NCBI GenBank assembly: GCA_007922225.1
Contig: ML680038.1
Coordinates: 62,001-126,000, forward strand
DNA from: Emydura subglobosa
Taxonomy: Eukaryota > Chordata > Testudines > Chelidae
Direction: 5' to 3'
Length of the DNA: 64,000 bases
Of the stretch, positions 58,300 to 64,000 are shown piece by piece. The notes under the pieces were generated by a model. That model did not search any database. It was not told the DNA's origin and saw nothing but the letters and a program-made list of their open reading frames with translations. The position numbers were made by a program, and so were the translations under genes. Every line of letters begins with the position of its first letter. Within the stretch, counting starts at the first letter, position 1.

Positions 58300-59820
58300 G
58301 TGGCGATGCACCCGAGGGTGCTGAGGGAGTTGGCTGAGGTGATTGCAGAACCATGGGCCATTATCTTTGAAAGCTCGTGGCAATCAGGAGAGGTCCCAGA
58401 TGATTGGAAAAAGGCAAATCTAGTGCACGTCTTCAAGGAAGGGAAGGAGGAGGAACTGGGGAACTACAGACCGGTCAGCCTCACCCCAATGTCTGGAAAA
58501 ATCATGGAGCAGGTCCTCAAGGAATCCATTTTAAGGCACTGGGAAGAGAGGAAGGTGATCAGGAACAGTCAGCATGGATTCACCCAGGACAAGTCATGCC
58601 TGACCAACCTGATTGCCTTCTGTGAAGAGGTGACTGGCTCTGTGGATGTAGGGAAGGCGGTGGATGTGATATACCTTGACTTTAGCAAAGCTTTTGATAT
58701 GGTCTCCCACAGTATTCTTATCAGCAAGTTAAAGACGAGTGGGTTGGATGAATGGACTATAAAATGGATAGAAGGCTGGCTAAATCATTGGGCTCAACGG
58801 TAGTGATCAATGACTCAATGTGTGTTTGGCAGTCAGTCACAAGCGGAGTGCCCCAGGGGTCGGTGCTGGGGCCGGTTTTGTTCAACATCTTCATTAATGA
58901 TCTGGAGGATGGGGTAGATTGCACCCTCAGCAAGTTTGCGGACGACACTAAGCTGGGGGGAGTGGTAGATACCCTGGAGGGTAGGGATAGGATACAGAGT
59001 GACCTAAACAAACTGGAGGATTGGGCCAAAAGAAATCTGATGAGGTTCAGCAAGGACAAGTGCAGAGTCCTGCACTTAGGATGGAAGAATCCCATGCACA
59101 GCTAAAGACTGGGGACCGACGAGCTGGGCAGCAGCTCTGCAGAAAAGGACCTGGGGGTTACAGGGACCGAGAAGCTGGATGAGAGTCAACAGTGTGTCCT
59201 TATTGCCAAGAAGGCTAACGACATATTGGGCTGCATTAGTAGGAGCATTGCCAGCAGATCGAGGGAAGTGATTATTCCCCTCTCTTCAGCACTGGTGAGG
59301 CCGCATTTGGAGTATTGTGTCCAGTTTTGGGCCCCCCACTACAGGAAGGATGTGGAGAAGTTGGAGAGAGTCCAGCGGAGGGCAACAAAAATGATGAGGG
59401 GGCTGGAGCACAAGACTTATGAGTAGAGGCTGAGGGAGCTGGGCTTGTTTAGTCTGCAGAAGAGAAGAATGAGGGGGGATTTGATAGCAGCCTTTAACTA
59501 CCTGAAAGGGGGTTGCAGGAAGGATGGAGCTAGGCTGTTTTCAGTTGTGGCAGATGACAGAACAAGGAGCAACGGTCTCAAATTGCAGTGGGGGAGATCT
59601 AGGTTGGATATTAGGAAAAAGTTTTTCCCTAGGAGGGTGGTGAAGCACTGGAATGGGTTACCTAGGGAGGTGGTGGAATCTCCATCTTTAGAGATGTTTA
59701 AGCTGCGGCTTGACAAAGCCCTGACTGTGATGATTTAGTTGAGATTGGTCCTGCTTTGTGCAGGGGTTGGACTAGACACCTCCTGAGTCCCTTCCAACCC
59801 TATCTTCTATGATTCTATAA
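58300..59820 (+). mobile_element. CR1 LINE, 1.5 kb, with reverse transcriptase domain; one frameshift, two stops
   Basis: Best LINE in the window. In frame 1 it reads MHPRVLRELAEVIAEP, GNYRPVSLTPMSGKIMEQVL and YLDFSKAFDMVSH (RT motif A, 58675-58698), then hits a stop at 58801. Frame 3 carries on with [20 protein letters not shown] and the catalytic FADD (58935-58946), so one base is missing near 58800. In frame 3 there are stops at 59103 (TAA) and about 59424 (TAG). The C-terminal part reads [20 protein letters not shown] and [20 protein letters not shown]. It ends in the tail TTCTATGATTCTATAA. The 5' end, including the endonuclease, is missing. Confidence 0.95.
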
Positions 59821-60000
59821 ACAAACCTGTCAGGCATGCCTCGCTCAGGTGAGCAGTCCTACAAAAACACACCTGTCTGCAGAGCCCGGCTCAGGTGAGG
59901 AACCTGAGGGAATCAGAACTGTCTGCAGAGCCCAATGCTAGAATAAACAAATTCTGTTTGCAGAGCCCTCCCTTCCTGATCAACCCTACAATAGCAAACC
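59821..60000. repeat. Triplicated CTGTCTGCAGAGCCC motif, unclassified
   Basis: CTGTCTGCAGAGCCC at 59873-59887 and 59919-59933 is exact, and CTGTTTGCAGAGCCC at 59954-59968 has one change. Spacing is 46 and 35 bp. GGCTCAGGTGAGGAACCTGA and earlier CGCTCAGGTGAGCAG also recur. It starts exactly where the CR1 tail ends. Possibly part of an unknown LTR, since AAATAAAAGC follows at about 60020. Confidence 0.6.
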
Positions 60001-60849
60001 ACAGGGCAGAGTTTTAAACAAATAAAAGCATTTCATCAAGGAAACCTTGTCAAGGTTTTAGCAAGGCGCCAGGATTACAAGAGTATTACACATGATTTGA
60101 CCATTGAGGAGATATAGACCGATGCAGCGTCTCCTTCACGATAAGCACACTTGAAAGAAGATCCCGGTCCCCGTTTGAGGTGGCTGTGCATTATTTATCG
60201 CATACACACTGGAATGAAATATACATGCAATTCATATTTAATGGGCTACATGGCATCTCAGATGAATACAGAACAGCTGAAGGCTACTATCTCTGAGCTG
60301 GGGGATCTCGGGGTGCGGAGGCACTGATAAGCCTCTCCAACAGAAGAGAGAGTCATCCCCTGAACGGGCAGCATGGCTCAACTGCTCAATTGCTTCTTCT
60401 AAAGCATCAGCTACCAGGCATGGCACCAGGCTGGAGGGACGGAGGCAGGATCTCCCCGTCACTACATCTGGATGGTGCTGGCCAAACAAGCAGTTGTGAA
60501 TTTTGCCAGATGGTTTGGTCCAGTGAGCTATCCCCCGCCTCCCCTCGTTTGTAGCTCGTGAACAGTTCAATCAGTGACCTGCGATTGGTCACATGGTGTT
60601 ATTTCTGTTCCCTGATTGGATCAGTGAAACTTTGAAAATATGAGAGTAGCCCTCCACGCGGGAAGGCTTCTCCCGTGCCGGCCCAGCTGCATGGGCGTGT
60701 TCACACAGGACCCCAGCGACTGGGGTGAAGGGCAGCCGTGCCCCAGACTCAGGCAAACGAGGCTGTTTCCATGGATGTGCATGGCAGAGGGAATAGCGAA
60801 GGGGGGTTGGAAGAGGTAGGCAGAAGGTCCCAGATCTGAAGTCGCTGAG

Positions 60850-61161
60850 GTCTGGTCTACACTAGGTCAACGTAAGGCAGCTTATGGAAGTGTAACTGCC
60901 CCGCTACGCCCACTTCATAACCCCACCTCCCTGAGCGGCGTCGAGTCACGGGCGGCGCAGCGTCCGTGTAGGCCCCGCGTTGCTTACGTCAACCGTTGCT
61001 GGCCTCCAGGAGCCGTCCCACAATGCCCCGCCCTGACAGGACAATTGATACAAGCGTTTCCGGTGAGGACCCCAGGAGCAAAGTGCAGACAGGCGCAAGC
61101 TGTGTAATTACTGCAGTGGCCGTGTGCCGGCGGCAGCTACTTGTGCAGTGTAGACGTGGCC
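60850..61161. mobile_element. MITE, 312 bp
   Basis: Left end GTCTGGTCTACACTAGG and right end GCAGTGTAGACGTGGCC are imperfect inverted complements. The pentamer CTGAG borders both sides (60845-60849 and 61162-61166). Interior carries CCACAATGCCCCGCCCTGAC and is GC-rich. Non-coding. Confidence 0.65.
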
Positions 61162-61254
61162 CTGAGGAGCGAGCACTGGGTATTCGGAGTGTTGTGCAGA
61201 AGCAGCGCGTCCTTGAAGAGCTGGGCGGGGCTGGTAACGGGAAGGAGGGAGGCT

Positions 61255-61720
61255 CTGCTGGCTCGGGGGCCGGGAGACTCCCACTCAATTCCTTGCTGTG
61301 CTGCAGACTCCCTGAGTGACCCTGGCCAAGACGCACAGGGTACGTCTACACTGCAAAAAAAAAAAAAAAAAGAATGAACCAGAACATCCCGTGGCAGCGA
61401 GTCTGAGAGCCCGGGTCTAGGGTCTCCCGCTGCGGTGCTAAGACAGCTGTGTCGCCGTTCCCGTTCGGGCTGTGAAAAGCGACGAGGAGGGTGAGCGCTG
61501 TCGTGCGAGCCCAAGTCCACAGACCCTGAGACTCGCTGTGGCAGGGCATTTTTGCTTTTTTGCAGTGTCCATGTACCCATGGTCACTCTCTGCCTCAGTT
61601 TCCCATCTGCACAATGGGGATAACAGCCCTGCCCTGCCTCACAGGGGCGCTGTGAGGATAAAGACAGCAAAGACTGCCAGGTGCTCAGATACTGAGATAT
61701 CTGGGACCAGATGAATACAT
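61255..61720 (+). mobile_element. MIR-type SINE, split by a MITE
   Basis: Left part ACTCCCACTCAATTCCTTGC and CCCTGAGTGACCCTGGCCAA. After the MITE it continues TCACTCTCTGCCTCAGTTTC, CACAATGGGGATAACAGCCC and GGGGCGCTGTGAGGATAAAG. The two halves are adjacent in the usual MIR order. Confidence 0.8.
61337..61578. mobile_element. MITE inserted in a MIR copy, 242 bp
   Basis: Left end GGGTACGTCTACACTGCAAA runs into an A17 tract. The right end reads TTTTTTGCAGTGTCCATGTA followed by CCC, its inverted partner. Interior AGCCCGGGTCTAGGGTCTCC. I could not find a clean 8-bp duplication. Confidence 0.75.
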
Positions 61721-62742
61721 TAGCTAGACAGGGCGGGGACCGATCTGACGCCCAGAGAGCTGTTGTCTTTCCTCTGAGAAACAAGGATTTGATAGATCAC
61801 TGCCACATAACTGAGCAACGCCCTGAGGCTACCCGAAGAAGGGAGAGATTTTAATTCATGGCAGTGTTCTCCCTGGCCCCAGCTAGCTGAACGCTGTGCA
61901 ATTATTTCTGACATGCCCTGCAAATGCATTGTCTGTAGCTCTGGGCTGGCCGGAGATCAGCACTGCAGATGAGAGAGGACTGCAAGGGAGACAACATCAG
62001 AGAGTGTAGCACACGCTTTATTAGCAGCTTTATTAGCCAACCAGGTGTGCAGCATTGCTCCTTTCATACAACTGGGCGAGGTGCACAGCCCGTGTCGGTG
62101 CGATACCAGAAACACAGAGCTGAAAACAGCAGCATCAACTAAACGGAGCTGGCCCTGAGAGAGCCCGGGGGGGGGGGGTTCGACGCCGAGCGTTGTATTC
62201 GGTTTCCCATGTCGTGCCGCCTGTTCACTTATTTCCAAATGATGCCGGATTTCCAGGCTGCCAGGCTGGCAGACGGCGGAGCCCAGGGGCCGGGCTCGAG
62301 GCTGAAGGGCTGGTTTGGCACGGTGGGCACTGGTCACGGAGGTGTCATTCTGCGGTCCTGGTCCAGGCCCCCTGCCACTGACTGTAGCGGGCACGTTGAC
62401 GGGACAAGGACGTCAGCGAAGCCCCGGGCCACCCACAGCGGAGGAAAGGATGGGAGAAATGACCCACGTGGGAGCTGGGCTGAGAGCGCCAGGCCTCGGG
62501 CCTCTTCCGCGGCTTGATCTCCCTTCGCTAGCAGGAGTCCGAGCCGTTTGGTGGGCCCGGCCGCCAGAGGGCACTCGGTTGCTAGCGGGCGTTCGAGCCA
62601 GCACGTGACACACCGGCCTCAAGAATTTAAAGCTGGAAAATTGCCCCCGCTGCGCCCATCTCTCCCCAGCCTGGTGACCAATCCAGCCTTGCTGGTTCCC
62701 TACAGGTCCCTTGCTGCTTGGACCCCGCCCTAGCTGCTAGGC

Positions 62743-63258
62743 CAGGGGTTCCCAACCCTTGTGGTTCGAGGAAAACAAATACCATTTTTACAACCCTGCA
62801 GGGCCGCCCGTCCGCCAGCTCACAGACCATGGATTGACGTGCGCCCCACCCAGGGCTGAAAATCGCTACCTCGCTAAGGGAAACATTTGATGCTGCTGGG
62901 CTCATTTTTACAGTCACTATTTTATGACTCTCAGCACGTCACACGGGGCCCAAGCATCATTTTTTAGAGTCCTGCCCCTCCTCAAGCATGGGGGGGGGGT
63001 CCTGGCTGCTCCACCAACAGCCCCCTTTGCCCCCACTGCAGCCAGACAGAAGCAGTTCAGCGAGGAGGCTGCCTCCCTGCTGATCTCCCGTTCCCCTGAC
63101 TGCAGCAGGGAAACCACGTGTCCCGTAGCCCCATGCGCTACACCTGCGTCCCTAGGCAGCAGCTCCCTTCTGCAGCCAGCAGGCAGGGAGCCATGGACCA
63201 CTTTGAAAGACCTTGTGGGCCACTTCTGGCCCCCTGGGCCATGGGCTGGGAACCACCG
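62743..63258. mobile_element. Non-autonomous hAT-type element, 516 bp
   Basis: Ends CAGGGGTTCCCAACCC and GGGCTGGGAACCACCG are inverted complements with a few changes. It is flanked by TGCTAGGC (62735-62742) and TGCTGGGC (63259-63266), a 7/8 match to an 8-bp target duplication. Interior is GC-rich without a transposase frame. It ends 390 bp upstream of the last OTOF exon in the window. Confidence 0.82.
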
Positions 63259-63648
63259 TGCTGGGCGGCGTTGCCTCCAAGCTCCTGCCTTCCTGGGAGG
63301 TTTCAGTCCCGCGTGCAGGGAGGCTTCCGGCCTCCGGTGCTTGTGCTGTCAGTGGGGCATCCCAGCCCCACGCACCAGGCTGGGGACAGCGCCTGGGGTG
63401 GTGGGTGCCAGGGGCTCTCGATGGGTCCTGCACCTTGGGAATACCTCCCCCGGGCTGGGCAGAGGCGTACCACAGCGGCAATGGCATTGAAGCTCTGATT
63501 AGAAAGAGCCGTCCCTCCAGCTCCCAAGGCCCCTTCCCGCCGGTGACCGCGCTGGGTTGGAGGGAATTCTCCGCCTCTCTCTAGGCCTAGGGGGCTAGGA
63601 ATTTCCCCAGCCTGCGGCTCCTCATGCCCTCTCTGGTTTCTTCCCTAG

Positions 63649-63748
63649 ACTCATCGGCACTTTCCGGATGGTCCTGCAGAAGGTGGTGGAGGAAGGGCAG
63701 CTGGAGGTGACGGACACTTTAATAGACGACAATAACTCCGCCATCCAG
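63649..63748 (+). CDS. OTOF: OTOF internal exon, 100 bp (end of C2A, ~residues 76-109)
   Basis: Acceptor GGTTTCTTCCCTAG and donor CCAG|GTGGGT. The first base (A) completes the arginine codon started by the previous exon. Then it reads [20 protein letters not shown] and [13 protein letters not shown], ending on a codon boundary. It matches human otoferlin 76-109, remembered as [20 protein letters not shown] and [13 protein letters not shown]. The 100-bp length and phase equal the human exon (cDNA 228-327). It supplies the last strands of C2A and the acidic TDTLIDDNN segment. Acceptor spacing is normal and there is no alternative AG between the pyrimidine tract and the exon. Confidence 0.97.
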
Positions 63749-64000
63749 GTGGGTGACCGCTGCCGTTCCGTCCTCCTGACGGGTGCGCGTGCGGCACGGC
63801 TGGTGGAACGGGAGGGGCCGCGTCACGGGCGTGCGAGCATGTCGCCCTCTAGCGTCCGCCCCGTGCCGCTGAACCTCCAAACCGTGGCCGTTTCCCCCCA
63901 CTTTTTGCGGAGTTGGGTGTTGATGGAACGCACTTTCTTGTTGAAGTAGCGATTTTTTATACTTTGTTATAAATAGCTTTTATTGAATTATTTGTATTTA
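63749..64000 (+). other. OTOF: Start of the next OTOF intron
   Basis: Starts GTGGGTGACC. No exon or recognisable repeat in the 252 bases present. The last ~60 bases are AT-rich. Confidence 0.85.

Larger units (their letters stand above)
42045..63648 (+). other. OTOF: OTOF intron between the 89-bp and 100-bp exons (21,604 bp)
   Basis: Complete intron, GTGAGA to TTCCCTAG. Named repeats are listed separately. I see nothing I can name in 42195-42870, 43000-44285 (43.7-44.2 kb has a GCTTTATTCATATG block and might be a reversed LTR, unproven), 44770-45432, 45850-46355, 46500-47590 (AT-rich at 47.17-47.35 kb), 47945-48770, 48985-49930, 50425-52313, 53305-54285, 55510-56550, 56610-57165, 57300-58300, 60000-60850, 61720-62743 (GC-rich) and 63258-63648. 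Near 42875 a GGTCTGGGACCCACAG block may be a hAT fragment. Confidence 0.9.
1..64000 (+). other. OTOF: OTOF (otoferlin) gene body, internal part
   Basis: The whole window lies inside the otoferlin gene, because three ordered exons at 12.7, 42.0 and 63.7 kb splice in frame into one C2A-domain segment. Otoferlin is a large tail-anchored ferlin with several C2 domains. In cochlear inner hair cells it acts as the calcium sensor for synaptic vesicle fusion and replenishment, and its loss causes DFNB9 deafness in people (established knowledge). The start codon exon, expected to encode about residues 1-26, is not in the window, and neither are any exons after about residue 109. The paralogue FER1L6 was considered, but to my knowledge its N-terminus lacks this C2A segment. 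Dysferlin and myoferlin differ strongly here. Confidence 0.93.

Noticed and set aside
58141..58803. A 220-codon frame that looks like a single-exon gene
   Set aside because: From about 58300 it is CR1 reverse transcriptase. The first ~50 codons are unrelated flanking sequence read through.

Overview
This is vertebrate genomic DNA, almost certainly from a non-avian sauropsid and most likely a turtle, with a crocodilian as the alternative. It carries CR1 LINEs of several ages in both orientations, Penelope-like retroelement fragments, MIR-type SINEs, and many short non-autonomous DNA elements whose ends read (G)GTCTACACT...AGTGTAGAC(C). The taxon is an inference from remembered repeat families, not from a search. 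There are no bacterial-style genes. Most open frames are chance or come from transposons.

The only host gene I can support is OTOF (otoferlin) on the + strand. The window shows three consecutive internal exons, 59, 89 and 100 bp long, at 12706-12764, 41956-42044 and 63649-63748. They encode one continuous stretch corresponding to about residues 27-109 of human otoferlin, the first C2 domain (C2A) and the start of the linker after it. Each has a consensus acceptor and donor, and the split codons join in frame. The start codon exon lies upstream and the rest of the gene downstream.

Everything else is intron: at least 12.7 kb upstream, then complete introns of 29,191 and 21,604 bp, then 252 bp of the next. 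Several insertions have readable boundaries. A solo LTR (37078-38196) has a 5-bp target duplication. A 404-bp hAT-type element lies inside an older CR1 with an exact 8-bp duplication (39390-39793). A 516-bp hAT-type element has 7/8-bp flanks (62743-63258). A short element has split a palindromic element with exact 16-bp arms (26261-26666). Two MITEs interrupt MIR copies (near 18.5 kb and 61.4 kb).

I found no new multi-gene system. The less ordinary signals are a repeat family carrying paired motifs resembling the ZNF143/THAP11 (SBS) site, a 31-bp tandem array with an inverted CCAAT box in each unit, and the readable nesting order of the transposons.
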